From NCBI RefSeq assembly GCF_024054565.1, contig NZ_JAMXLR010000089.1, positions 83,826-147,825 of the forward strand: a stretch of 64,000 nucleotides of DNA, read 5' to 3'. Position 1 is the stretch's first letter; each line of letters begins with the position of its first letter. The position numbers were made by a program, and so were the translations under genes. The notes beneath the pieces were generated by a model that was not told the origin of the DNA, did no database searches, and saw only the letters and a list, made by a program, of their open reading frames with translations. Source of the stretch: Aeoliella straminimaris (GTDB lineage Bacteria > Planctomycetota > Planctomycetia > Pirellulales > Lacipirellulaceae). Shown piece by piece: positions 34,342 to 44,400 of the stretch.

Positions 34342-35724
34342 ATGTCCAGCGCAAAGCTCCTACTTGTTGACGACGACTACCAAGTGCTCGAATCGATGGC
34401 CGACTGGCTACGCGAGCAGGGTTTCGAGATCGACACCGCCCGCAACTCCACCGAAGCAGCAAAGGCTTGCGGTAGCTCGAGTTATGATTTGGCGCTAGTG
34501 GACGTCCGGTTGGGCGACGAGGACGGATTCGATTTCCTCCGCCAGTCGCTCCGGCAGTGGCCCGCCATGCAGGTGCTGCTGATGACCGGTTACGGCACTC
34601 CCGACATGGCCGTCGAGGCCATCCGTGCGGGGGCGTTCGACTTCCTGACTAAGCCGCTGATCGATGAAGAACTGCTGATGGCCCTGGAACGGGCACTCTC
34701 GCAGCGCAAGGTGCTCAACGAAAACTCGCAGCTCAAGGCCGAGCTCGACAAGCACTACGGCATGGGCAACATCGTGGGCCAGGACCCGCGGATGTTGCGT
34801 GTGTACGAGATGATCGAAAGCATCGCCGATACCCGCGCCACGGTGCTGGTAACCGGCGAGAGCGGCACCGGCAAGAGCATGATCGCCCGCGCGATTCACC
34901 GCCGAAGTAGCCGCGCGAAAGGACCCTTCGTCGAAGTGGCCTGCGGTGCCCTGCCCGAAAACCTGTTGGAAAGCGAGTTGTTCGGCCACGTGGCGGGCGC
35001 CTTCACCGGCGCGACCGGCGACAAGACGGGTAAGTTCCTGCAGGCCGACGGCGGCACTATCTTCCTCGACGAAATCGGCACCGCCAGCCCTGCCATGCAG
35101 GTCAAACTGCTGCGAGTGCTGCAAGAGCTGTCCTTCGAAGCGGTCGGCGGCTCCAAGACCCACAACGTGGACGTCCGCGTGATCCTCGCGACCAACGAAG
35201 ACCTGGCAAAGAACGTGGCCGATGGCACCTTCCGTCAGGACCTGTACTACCGCATCAACGTGATCAACATCGAGCTCCCTTCGCTTCGCGAACGCGTGAG
35301 CGACGTGCCACTGCTGGCCGAGCGATTCCTACACGAGACCCTGGAAGACGTTAACCGGCAGGTCGATGGCTTCAGCGACGAGGCGCTCAGCTGCCTGCGG
35401 TCGTACGGCTGGCCAGGCAATGTCCGTGAACTTCAGAACGTCGTGGAGCGTGCCGTGCTGCTGGGCAAAGGGCCGGTCATCGAGTTGGGCGACTTACCGC
35501 TCGAACTTCGCACCGGACTCTCCACGGGCGGCAGTGCCACGTTCACCGCTGGACAGACTTTGAAGGAAGCCCTGGAAGGTCCCGAGCGACAAATCATTCT
35601 GCAAGTGCTCGAGTCGAACGGCTGGAACCGCAATGCAACGGCCGACACCCTGGGTATCAATCGCACCACTTTGTACAAGAAGATGAAGCGTTTGGGCCTC
35701 GAAGACGGTGCGCCGACGTACTAA
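34342..35724 (+). CDS. NtrC-family sigma-54-dependent response regulator
   Basis: 460 residues from the ATG at 34342. Receiver domain: acidic pair D10-D12, phosphorylation site Asp54 (ALVDVRLGD), Lys104 (LTKPL). Central AAA+ domain: Walker A GESGTGKS (172-179), sigma-54 contact loop GAFTGA (219-224), Walker B GTIFLDEI. C-terminal Fis-type helix-turn-helix (ILQVLESNGWNRNATADTLGINRTTLYKKMKRL). It should activate sigma-54 promoters once phosphorylated. No sensor kinase gene is adjacent, so the partner and target genes are unknown. Confidence 0.93.
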   Translation: MSSAKLLLVDDDYQVLESMADWLREQGFEIDTARNSTEAAKACGSSSYDLALVDVRLGDEDGFDFLRQSLRQWPAMQVLLMTGYGTPDMAVEAIRAGAFDFLTKPLIDEELLMALERALSQRKVLNENSQLKAELDKHYGMGNIVGQDPRMLRVYEMIESIADTRATVLVTGESGTGKSMIARAIHRRSSRAKGPFVEVACGALPENLLESELFGHVAGAFTGATGDKTGKFLQADGGTIFLDEIGTASPAMQVKLLRVLQELSFEAVGGSKTHNVDVRVILATNEDLAKNVADGTFRQDLYYRINVINIELPSLRERVSDVPLLAERFLHETLEDVNRQVDGFSDEALSCLRSYGWPGNVRELQNVVERAVLLGKGPVIELGDLPLELRTGLSTGGSATFTAGQTLKEALEGPERQIILQVLESNGWNRNATADTLGINRTTLYKKMKRLGLEDGAPTY

Positions 35725-35798
35725 GCCGCCGGGATCAATGCTGGCTCCCAACACTCAATACCGGATGAGCTGCGCCTCGTCGGAGCAGAGCTTCCAGC

Positions 35799-36281
35799 TT
35801 ACTTCAATTCGTACTCTTCTCCATCCTCTTCCGGTGGTTCGATTCGTACCTCCGGTCGCGCGTCGGTTTGTTCCACGTGTTTCAGATCCTCGGCCGTATA
35901 GGTCCGCTTGCTTTCGACTTCATCGTTCGGCTCGTGTACCTGGTAGCGCAGCGTCCCGGTATGGTCGTCCCACAGCATCTCGGTGATGGTGCCAGTGCGG
36001 TGGTCGTTTTGCATCCCGCGTGTCCGCACCTCGACCAGATTGCCGATGTCGAACCCTTCGTACGGCAGCTCTTTCCACAGCGTGCGGCGAACCCGCAAGA
36101 TGTGCTGGCCGTACGTCAGCACGACGAATTCGCCCTGCTGGCCGTCGCGACGCCACACCCGCGGACTGGGCACCATGCGGCGGGCCAGCTCCACGTCTTC
36201 GGGGTGGATCCAGTCGTCGCCATTCTCGGGCCACCAGGGGTAGTAGCCGTATTTCGGGTCGGTTTTTAGCTCGATACTCAT
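35799..36281 (-). CDS. Hypothetical acidic protein
   Basis: 160 residues, not recognised. The N-terminus is aromatic-rich (KYGYYPWWPENGDDWIHPEDVELARRMVP), followed by beta-strand pattern (EFVVLTYGQHILRVRRTLWKELP, IGNLVEVRTRGMQNDHRTGTITEMLWDDHTG), as in small SH3-like barrels, and an acidic tail (EPPEEDGEEYELK). Such short proteins with a leading Trp/Tyr-rich start are common in planctomycetes. No signal peptide or helix. Confidence 0.7.
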   Translation of the reverse strand: MSIELKTDPKYGYYPWWPENGDDWIHPEDVELARRMVPSPRVWRRDGQQGEFVVLTYGQHILRVRRTLWKELPYEGFDIGNLVEVRTRGMQNDHRTGTITEMLWDDHTGTLRYQVHEPNDEVESKRTYTAEDLKHVEQTDARPEVRIEPPEEDGEEYELK

Positions 36282-36422
36282 GGGGAATGTAGCGATTCTG
36301 GGGAAAAACGGACGAGGGAACCTCCAGCGGAACCGCCTTCGGTCACCTATAATTGTACGCAGTAAAGTCCTACCGTTTTAGCACCCACGCGCCCACCAAC
36401 TCCGCTCCCCCACCCCAACTCC

Positions 36423-37928
36423 ATGCGCACCGAAAAGTTTCTCCAGCACCACGGCGTTTCGATGAACCCCTTTGCGGAGGAGGACGCGCAAACCGATCCG
36501 GTTTTCAAGAACCGCTGCCGCACCAGCACGTTCCACCCCGTGTGGGACAAAGTATTCGGCGATCCGGCCGACCCCGCCACCTCGATCGTGTTCGGCGAAA
36601 AGGGCGCTGGCAAGACCGCCATGCGGCTGCAAATCATGGGCAAGCTGGCCGAGCACAATCGCGAGAATCCGGATGCCAAGATCTGGGTCATCGAGTACGA
36701 CGATTTCAATCCGTTCCTCGACCGCTTTGCCGATCGCTTGCCGGCCCGCAAGCAGCGCGATTCGGCCAAGGTGCTGGAGGAATGGAAGCTGTGGGATCAT
36801 ATGGATGCCATCCTATCGCTGGGCACAACGAACTTGGTGAACTTGATCCTGGGCACTCAAGGCCCCGGCAACGCCCCGCCGAATCAAATCGCCAACGATC
36901 TGCGTTCGAAGCTCGACAAATATCAGAAACGCGACCTGTTGTTGCTGTCCGCCTGCTACGACGATTCGCTCAGCGAGTCGTTCGCCGACCGCACCAATAA
37001 GCTCCGCCGTAAACTGTGGTACGGCGGTTGGTCGACCTACGCTACGCCGCTGTTGGGTTGGGGTGTATCGGCCGCCATAGCGGCGCTGGTGATCTACCTC
37101 ATCCGCAACGAAAATTTCACCGCCCTGTGGGGCTGGCTGGCCGTGGTCCTGGTACTGCTGGGCTGGGTGCCGTGGATGATTCGTTGGTGGCGCTGCCACT
37201 TCGAGGCCCGCGGCGTCGCCAAAAACGTGCGGGCGCTGAAGCGCGATACCTCGTCGCTTCGCCGGCTGTTCATGCGCATGCCCGACCGCGACCTGCATGG
37301 CCAGCCCTTGCCCAGCCGCCGCCGGACCGACGACCGGTACGAGCTATTGGCCAAGTTCCAGGGCGTTCTGACTTCGCTTGGTTTCAATGGCATCCTGGTA
37401 TTGGTCGACCGCGTGGACGAGCCGCACCTGGTGAACGGTTCGGTGGAGCTAATGCGCGACTTCGTGTGGTCGATGCTCGATAACAAGTTCCTCAAGCAGC
37501 CGGGCGTGGGGCTCAAGCTACTGCTGGCCAACGAACTGGTCGAGCACCTGAACCGCGAAACCCGCGAGTTCCACCAACGGGCTCGCATCGACAAACAAAA
37601 CATGATTCCCTCGCTCGACTGGACCGGCGAGGCGCTGTACGACCTGGCCAACGCCCGACTGGAAGCGTGTGCCCAGGACGGAGCCACGCCGGAGCTCCGC
37701 ACGATGTTCGACGATGGAGTCTCCGACCAACGGCTGATCGACGCCTTCCGTTCGCTACGTACGCCGCGCAACTTGTTCAAATTCCTGTACCGCGTGATCG
37801 TCGCCCACTGCAACTCTCACACCGACGCCAACCCCGTGTGGAAGGTCCCCAAAGAGACCTTCGAGTCGACGTTGGCCGTGTATGGCCGCGAACAAGCAGC
37901 TACCGACCGCGGTTTGTCTGTGAGCTAG
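36423..37928 (+). CDS. Membrane P-loop ATPase, KAP-like
   Basis: 501 residues. Walker A FGEKGAGKTA (57-66) and a Walker-B-like strand GILVLVDRVDE (323-333) frame a NTPase domain. Between them sit two transmembrane helices (about 205-227 and 233-255), the arrangement described for KAP P-loop NTPases, where the membrane hairpin interrupts the ATPase fold. A helical C-terminal part ends with LRTPRNLFKFLYRVIVAHC. It would be an inner-membrane ATPase acting in the cytoplasm; role unknown. Neighbours give no clue. Confidence 0.75.
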   Translation: MRTEKFLQHHGVSMNPFAEEDAQTDPVFKNRCRTSTFHPVWDKVFGDPADPATSIVFGEKGAGKTAMRLQIMGKLAEHNRENPDAKIWVIEYDDFNPFLDRFADRLPARKQRDSAKVLEEWKLWDHMDAILSLGTTNLVNLILGTQGPGNAPPNQIANDLRSKLDKYQKRDLLLLSACYDDSLSESFADRTNKLRRKLWYGGWSTYATPLLGWGVSAAIAALVIYLIRNENFTALWGWLAVVLVLLGWVPWMIRWWRCHFEARGVAKNVRALKRDTSSLRRLFMRMPDRDLHGQPLPSRRRTDDRYELLAKFQGVLTSLGFNGILVLVDRVDEPHLVNGSVELMRDFVWSMLDNKFLKQPGVGLKLLLANELVEHLNRETREFHQRARIDKQNMIPSLDWTGEALYDLANARLEACAQDGATPELRTMFDDGVSDQRLIDAFRSLRTPRNLFKFLYRVIVAHCNSHTDANPVWKVPKETFESTLAVYGREQAATDRGLSVS

Positions 37929-38307
37929 AACGCCACGTCTCGCCAGTTCCAGCGAGTTAGCACGCCAGAGTTTTGGTCGTTTTGGGCCACTTTTGGGGTA
38001 CGCGATTCATGGACCCAAAACCCTCGCGGTTCTGGCCGCCTTCGATTTCACAACCCTTTACAGACAAACAAGTTACGAAACCGGACACGCCCAAATCGTA
38101 CGGGGTTTTGTCCCCCCTGCGCTCCAAGATGACCAAAACTCTTGGGAACGGTCGGCTAGCACACTCAAAGTGCCAGCTGCATACCCCTTGGGCCCCACAG
38201 CTTCTAACCCAGGGCCTACCACCAACAGTTGACCAAGGGCCGCGGCGCGCAGTATGCCACGTAGCTCAATTAGATCACTCGATAGAGCAACTTCAACGGC
38301 GATTATT
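37929..38307. other. Intergenic region
   Basis: About 380 bases between the convergent ATPase and PEP-CTERM genes. It holds most of dispersed repeat copy B at its right end and no convincing gene. TTTTGGG is written three times near 37970-38010, without clear meaning. Confidence 0.5.
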
Positions 38308-38313
38308 CTACAC
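38250..38313 (-). repeat. Dispersed intergenic repeat, copy B
   Basis: The reverse complement matches 25891-25954 at about 49 of 64 positions by eye. Its first bases (GTGTAG) include the stop codon of the minus-strand PEP-CTERM gene, so the element begins right at that gene's end. Confidence 0.6.
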
Positions 38314-40254
38314 GCCCGGCCCTACAGATTTCGTCGCTCCGCGCAGTGCGACGGAGGCCAGCACCAGGGTTGCGAGTGCTGCAAGCGACGAGGGCTCCGG
38401 GATGGCGGCCGTTTGCTGACCAGCCGTTAGCAACGCTAGTTGCAAGTTGTCGACGTGGCCATAGACGGGGCGGGTATTGTTGCCCGTGCGCAGGAAGCGT
38501 ATTTCCACCGTGTGCAGCCCTGCCTCGACCCCAAGTAGCGCGGCGGCCAGCGAGTCGCGGATAATCTCGAAGCCTCCGATGGTCGTGCCATTCAAATCGA
38601 GCGAGTCGACAATGACGCCGTCGAACAACAGTTCGTACAACCCGGGGGCCGTATTGCCGAACTCCTGCTCATTGGTCGACGCAATGTCCATCGACAGCGA
38701 GTAGTCGCCCGGCGTTACCAGCAGGAACTCTTGCCGGATGCCGCCCCCCGCAGGAGGACTGCTGAAGTCGACGTTGTCCTGGGAACCGCGAATGCGCATG
38801 GCGTAGCTTTCGTTGCCATCGCCGGTCACGTCGATCAACTCGGCGCGGGGATAGCCGGAGGAGACCACGCCATTTTCGGTGACAAACGACTCCCAGTGCT
38901 CGAGATCGCCCGTCTCGAAATCGCCGTTCTTCAAACCGGCTGGATACAACGATGTCATAGCGTCGCGCCAAGCCTGATAGTCGCCCGCGTCGATGACGTT
39001 GTTGTGGTTGCCATCGGCCCGCAGGTCCGTGGTGGAGCCCAATGTGTTGCGCCACACGGTGTAGTCGGCCAGGTCCGGCACGCGATTGCCGTTGTAGTCA
39101 CCCGGCGTAGGGGGTGGCTCGTCGGGCGTGGTGAAACTCACGGTAAGACGCGGCCCCCATTCGGAGTTGTTCAACAGCGCGGCGTATTCGCTACTGCCAA
39201 AACCAGCCTGCAGCGCAAATGCACCCGCCGTGCCAACAACGCCCAGGTGATCGGTCTGAGCCAGTAGCGACTGCAGCAGCCCCGTCGACAACGACACTTC
39301 GTGCACGCCCGACTGCGTAATAGTTCCCGTGCTGCCTAGGGCCGCGGTTCCGGCCGCGATGTCGGCCAACTCAGGCGTTCCGTTCCCTTGGTAGCCACCA
39401 AAATCGATGGCCGGGTTCTGACCGCCGCTAGTCGTGAAGACGTTCACAAACACCGACAACGTCGCGCTGGTGATGGTAGCGTTGTCGGGAATGGCATCAA
39501 TGGGAAACTCCAGCACGGGCCGCGCCTCGCGCGAAGCACCCTGGTAGGCTTCGAGCGTGTTATCGCCTTCGCTCAACGTGAATCCACCAAGTCCATCAGA
39601 GTCGGCCTGCACATCGAACGTCGGCGTGAGCGTAAGCTGCTGGGTATCGACGGGATTCTGCTCGATGAGGGTCTGGAAGCCGTAGTCCACGCTCCCAAAG
39701 GCCGTCCAGGCTTGGGTCTCGAATCGGTCGTAGGAACTGCCGCTTGAGTAAACCGGAGGGCCATAGTTCCAGATTGCATGGGGACTGCTGAAAGTACCGT
39801 CGCGGCTGACGACAATGGCGTATTGCTCTCCAGGGTTCACCAACAAGCCGGCCGTCGACAGATCGACGCTGGTAAACGGCACCGAGCCACCCGGCCCCGT
39901 GATGGGCAGCGAATCAATCGGAATCGTCTGCTGGGCCAACACCGTGCTGCCTGGCTCGCTGCCATTGAAGTCGCGAATCTCGACATCAATGTCCCCAAGG
40001 GTCCCGGCGTCGCGCCCCAGCTCCAGCCCGACCGCCGACAACTGTCCCTGCAGACCAACGGTAAACGATTGGGCAAGTTCGTAGCGGATGCCACTCGACG
40101 CGGCAACGATCGACCCACCGTACGACTGCGAAATATCGTACTGCTGATCCACCACCGGTTCGGCCAGTGAGGGTGCTGCGACCCCAAAAACCATGAGCCA
40201 CCAACCGGCCGACGGGTAGCGACTGCCCCGCCACAGACGACTTCGAAGATGCAT
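38308..40254 (-). CDS. Multidomain secreted protein with dockerin and PEP-CTERM
   Basis: 648 residues from the ATG at 40254, which opens a signal peptide ending PSLAE. First a jelly-roll-like domain (YELAQSFTVGLQGQLSAVGLEL, VNPGEQYAIVVSRDG), then a domain like those of secreted DNRLRE-type proteins (NTLEAYQGASREARPVLEFPIDAIP, ITSATLSVFVN). A dockerin-like pair (GDYNGNRVPDLADY, NHNNVIDAGDY) lies in the middle rather than at the end, followed by another beta-sandwich (NGDFETGDLEHWESFV, VEIRFLRTGNN) and AIPEP with a hydrophobic tail. Several predicted carbohydrate-binding-like folds but no catalytic motif. Confidence 0.82.
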   Translation of the reverse strand: MHLRSRLWRGSRYPSAGWWLMVFGVAAPSLAEPVVDQQYDISQSYGGSIVAASSGIRYELAQSFTVGLQGQLSAVGLELGRDAGTLGDIDVEIRDFNGSEPGSTVLAQQTIPIDSLPITGPGGSVPFTSVDLSTAGLLVNPGEQYAIVVSRDGTFSSPHAIWNYGPPVYSSGSSYDRFETQAWTAFGSVDYGFQTLIEQNPVDTQQLTLTPTFDVQADSDGLGGFTLSEGDNTLEAYQGASREARPVLEFPIDAIPDNATITSATLSVFVNVFTTSGGQNPAIDFGGYQGNGTPELADIAAGTAALGSTGTITQSGVHEVSLSTGLLQSLLAQTDHLGVVGTAGAFALQAGFGSSEYAALLNNSEWGPRLTVSFTTPDEPPPTPGDYNGNRVPDLADYTVWRNTLGSTTDLRADGNHNNVIDAGDYQAWRDAMTSLYPAGLKNGDFETGDLEHWESFVTENGVVSSGYPRAELIDVTGDGNESYAMRIRGSQDNVDFSSPPAGGGIRQEFLLVTPGDYSLSMDIASTNEQEFGNTAPGLYELLFDGVIVDSLDLNGTTIGGFEIIRDSLAAALLGVEAGLHTVEIRFLRTGNNTRPVYGHVDNLQLALLTAGQQTAAIPEPSSLAALATLVLASVALRGATKSVGPGV

Positions 40255-40631
40255 TACAACTACCAATGCCTTGCCAGGATGAAAATCTCGATAAGCTAGC
40301 TGCACACGTGCCAACAGCCTACCAGAGATCCCTTGCGGATGCACCCTTTTTCATGTCCGACGGCAGTGGCCTCGTCCCCCCGAATACCTGAATAGCACGA
40401 AAGGCGTGCAAAACGGACGGTGGAGTCGAGCAAGGGGGAGAACCTGGTCTGCCAGCGGATGGCAGGCTGGGGAGCGATACGGCGTGGACTTTCGTGTTCG
40501 CGAGAACATCTTCCGTTTTTCCGGAGCCAATGCTAGCCACCGCAAGTTGCTGCGCAATGCCTAAGGCCGAACGGCAATCGAGAGAGGGAGCAGAGCCGAC
40601 GGTGCCGGCCCTGCTGTGCTTGCTACCAGCA
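40255..40631. other. Intergenic region, nothing named
   Basis: About 375 bases between two same-strand PEP-CTERM genes. Open frames are short and unconvincing. It should hold the promoter of the gene ending at 38308, but no clear element was seen. Confidence 0.45.
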
Positions 40632-41351
40632 TTAGTCTTGAACGGGCTTCCTACGTCGAGCGAGGCCACCTGCAATCATTGTGGCCAGCATCAAGCAGAC
40701 CATGCTCGACGTAGCAGGTTCGGCCACCTGATTAAACTCTACCTCCATCAGCCCCAACCACGAATCGGAGAATAGTTCCGGGTTGTGAAGGTTGCCATGG
40801 AATCGCAGTTCGACAAACTGGCCCGAAGCGCCGGTGAGACCAATAGTGTTGGATCTCACGGCACCATAGTAGTCTGGGCTTACCGCGTCACCCGATGTGG
40901 GCGTGTTATCGAAGCCGCCGAACGATCCAAGGGAGTTTCCGTCTACCAGCACTTCGACCGCCGCCGGAGCGACAACACCGGATGGGGTCCGCTCTCCGTA
41001 ATGGACCACCAGGGCCCCCAGATCGTAGGTATCTCCCAAGTCAAAGGTTACACTTGGCTGGGGCTGTCCAGCTTCGATATCGCCGTTCGCTTCATTGTAG
41101 ATGGTGCCTTCCTGCCCTGCGTCCCAGAAGAACGTGCCAGGCGTATACTCACCCGCTTTTCCCTGGCCATCGATCAGTGCCTGAGGTTCGCCACTGGGGG
41201 CGTCCTTGCCGGCGATGGCGTTCAGGTCCCCCAAGTTGTTGTATGTGTAGCTGGACACAGCAATCGTGCCAGCCATCGTTACGGAGTGGAGGGAGCATAA
41301 CAGCACAAATGCCATAGCCATCGAAGCAACAATCACGGAGTAGTTTCTCAT
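40632..41351 (-). CDS. Secreted protein with degenerate PEP-CTERM tail
   Basis: 239 residues from the ATG at 41351, which has a GGAG site upstream and a signal peptide ending VTMAG. The domain (YTYNNLGDLNAIAG, YTPGTFFWDAGQEGTIYNEANG, PSVTFDLGDTYDLGALVVHYGE) is the same as at the start of the 1319-residue protein upstream (YTYDNVGDLSTIAG, YTPSANLWNAGEPGTIYQEG). The C-terminus reads VAEPATSSMVCLMLATMIAGGLARRRK: the hydrophobic and basic parts of a PEP-CTERM signal are present, but the key Pro-Glu-Pro has become Ala-Glu-Pro. Function unknown, probably a beta-sandwich surface protein. Confidence 0.78.
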   Translation of the reverse strand: MRNYSVIVASMAMAFVLLCSLHSVTMAGTIAVSSYTYNNLGDLNAIAGKDAPSGEPQALIDGQGKAGEYTPGTFFWDAGQEGTIYNEANGDIEAGQPQPSVTFDLGDTYDLGALVVHYGERTPSGVVAPAAVEVLVDGNSLGSFGGFDNTPTSGDAVSPDYYGAVRSNTIGLTGASGQFVELRFHGNLHNPELFSDSWLGLMEVEFNQVAEPATSSMVCLMLATMIAGGLARRRKPVQD

Positions 41352-41448
41352 TAGTCGGCTCCAGCAGAGGGTGAAAATCAACAACAAGCTCAGGAAGTAG
41401 CAAAGTCTGTGGTGATGGTCATTCGCCTGATTGTCCTTCAAGAAATGA

Positions 41449-44400
41449 TCACCGGCGGCGGAGTCGCCTCCGCACGCCGGCGATCACCACGATGCCAACA
41501 GCAGCGCTGCCCCATGCTGTTGGCTCTGGTACCGAATGGGTTGCTACAAAGGGCACGCCGTCGGATCCGAAGGCGAGTGCTCCCCCCAAACCGGCATCAA
41601 TCAGCGCCTGGTCAAGCAGCACGGCATCGCTGAGGTCGGTGATGCCGTCCAGATTCAAGTCGCCATTCCGGATGGAGTTCAAGTCGCCGACGCGAACACC
41701 ATTGACCAGATTCTCACTGTACCATCCCGCGACGAACGCACCGACGTCATCTACGGTGAGCCCGTCTTCTTGGTTGACGTCGCCAGGGGTTCCGCTGAGA
41801 TCAGTCGTGGCAAAGGCGTTGTCTGCAGCGAAGTCGAATTCGCCGTACTCCGTTCCGCCCGAACTGGTTCCGAATACGAATAAACTAAGATCGTCGATCA
41901 CACCGGAGTAAAAATCTTGCGTACCAGGCATTTCGACATCGGTATTGGCGCCCAGCACCAGTGGTGCATTGTCCGCTCCGTCGTAGCCAGTGGCCTGGGC
42001 CGCGATTGCTTCGCCATTGAGGAATAGTCTCGCTCCGTCGGCGGCACCAGACGGTCGTACGAGCATCAGGTGCGACCAGGAATCGTAGTCGACGGCGATG
42101 CCAGTGTCGGTGTCGACGCCCGCATACCGCATCATCCAAGTGTCTTGATCGCTAATCATCACCCCATGCTGATTGGTGTCGAGCACCAGGGACTGGGTGG
42201 CGCCAGCGCCACTGGAGTTTGGCTTGGCCCAGAATTGGAAACCGCGGTTCGCAATTCCAGCGTAGTCTTTTGGAGTGGTTGCTATCGTGGCTGCATCCGA
42301 AGTGCTCGGCAGGCCCAGGCGGGGAGCTAACAGGTAGTCGCCCGTTCCGTCGAAGGCCACACCTAGGGTATTGCCGGCGCCAGGGCGATCGGAGACCGAT
42401 ACGTAACTTGCATTGTTATTCGCTTCGAGCGTACCCCGAATCAGGTCGATAGCGGTGCCTGCCGACAGCGTGCCGTTGGAGTCGAAGGTCAGCCCTTCGT
42501 CAACGGAACCAGCGAACTGGGAGCCAACTTCCATCCCAGCCGAAGCGCTTTCAAAGGTACTATCTCCAAGCAGATAGTCGCGATCAAGTTCCAAGGCAAA
42601 CGCACAGGTGTTGATCGTCCCCGTGAGAAGCAAGGCGAGTACCCAGCTAAGCGAGCGGAGTGAAAGCAGTTTGGCGACGATGGGCCGGAAACGTCCGGCG
42701 ATGCCTATCGAAAGTCCGACCACCACCACCAGGGCTGTAGCCGGTTCGGGTACCGACTGTGTCGAAGCATTTAATGGCGATGAAAGTGGGGAAGCAAAGT
42801 TGTTCTTCCATTCCGAGTAGTCAGCGGCATTGATGGTCCCGTCGCCATTGCCATCGGCCCCTGTTCCTGGTGCGACGGATGCTCCCAGATTGTTTCGCCA
42901 GACGACGTAGTCGGCCAGGTTGACCAATCCATCTTCGTTGTAGTCGCCAGTCACGCCACCGCTGACATAGGATACTTTGCCACGAAACGTCCCCGAGTCC
43001 GAGGTGAACCGGAACACCAGATCTTGGCCATCGACAGTTTCGTCGTACAGATTGCCAAGCGAAATGGCCTCGTTGTGGTCAAGAGTGGTGGTGCCTAACA
43101 AGAATCCCTCACTAACGTCGCCAGCGTTGGAACCACCTCCCTGAAACCAACTCTCGCCCGCTCCATCGCCGAGAGAATCAAGACCTTGCTCGTCCAGGCT
43201 ATTCCACGCGACAGGGTCCAGTGAATTCGACGCACTCTGGATTTGATAGCCATCTATCGAGATGGGAGCGTCATTTGCATTGCTGAGAGTGACAATGCCG
43301 GTTGTGGTATTCACCTGCAGGTCGAGCAAGTTAATGAACTCCGAGAAGTCGCCAGCCATGACACTATTGACCTGGGACTGGTCAAGCCCCTCGTCGAACC
43401 AGGCCACATCATCGAGCAGGCCGCTAAAGTTGTTGATCCCCGGGCCCGACATTCCGATAGTTAAACGTTCGGGCGATGGGATTAAGCTGGCGAGTGTGCT
43501 GATTTCCGTTTTGACTCCATCGTAGTAGTAGACATAGTCATCGCCAGTTCTGGAGTAGACAACGTGGTGCCAGTCGGAATCGGGCACGGGGATCTGCGAT
43601 CCGGTCCGAACATCCTGTTCTCCTCCGCAGCACCCGTAGAATTCAACGTTGTTGTCCAGGTAGTCGTAGATCACCGATATCTGCGTGCTACTCGAACGCG
43701 ACAGCACATAGGTGTCTGTCGTCCCGGCGTCTGGTGTCGTTTGCATCCAGAACGCGGCGGCAAAATCTCCAATTTCGCTCGGAGCGTCTGCCAGGATTGC
43801 TTCGAGGCCATCGGCATCAAACTGGGCTGCATTTCCGTATCCGGACTGCCCCGCCACGAGTTCGACAGCGCCCACGGCTACTGACGCATGGTTCTCACGG
43901 CCAGTGCTGTCCAGAAATGTATTGCCGATATTGTAAGTGCCTGCGCTGAGTTGATTGTCGTTACCATCCTGCTCGAACTGGTACAGCCCCAGCAACTGCG
44001 CTTCGGCGGTCGTCGTGATGAAACTCAGCAGGCAAGCTACTAGCAACAATGAGACCAGAGGGCGGAAGCGTCGCAGTTGATTCACCAAACAGACCGTTGC
44101 GACCAAGAGAATTGCAGAACTCGGCTCCGGCACGGACTGTCCTGCTACCATTGCAGCAAACGCTCCCGGGGTGTTGAAATCGTCGTAGTCTGCCTTGAAG
44201 ATTCTCAGGTCACCCAGGTCGTTGTCCAGATCGCCATCCAGATCGCCGTGCTGGTAGGCAAACGCGATGCTTTCCGAAGCCAAATCCATCGAAAGCCCTC
44301 CTGCGTAAATGTTCCAGTCATCCTCATCAATGTTGCCATCGAAATTAAGATCGCTACGGGCGAATGCGTTATCGTCGTTTCCTGTAAATTGCACGGGCAG

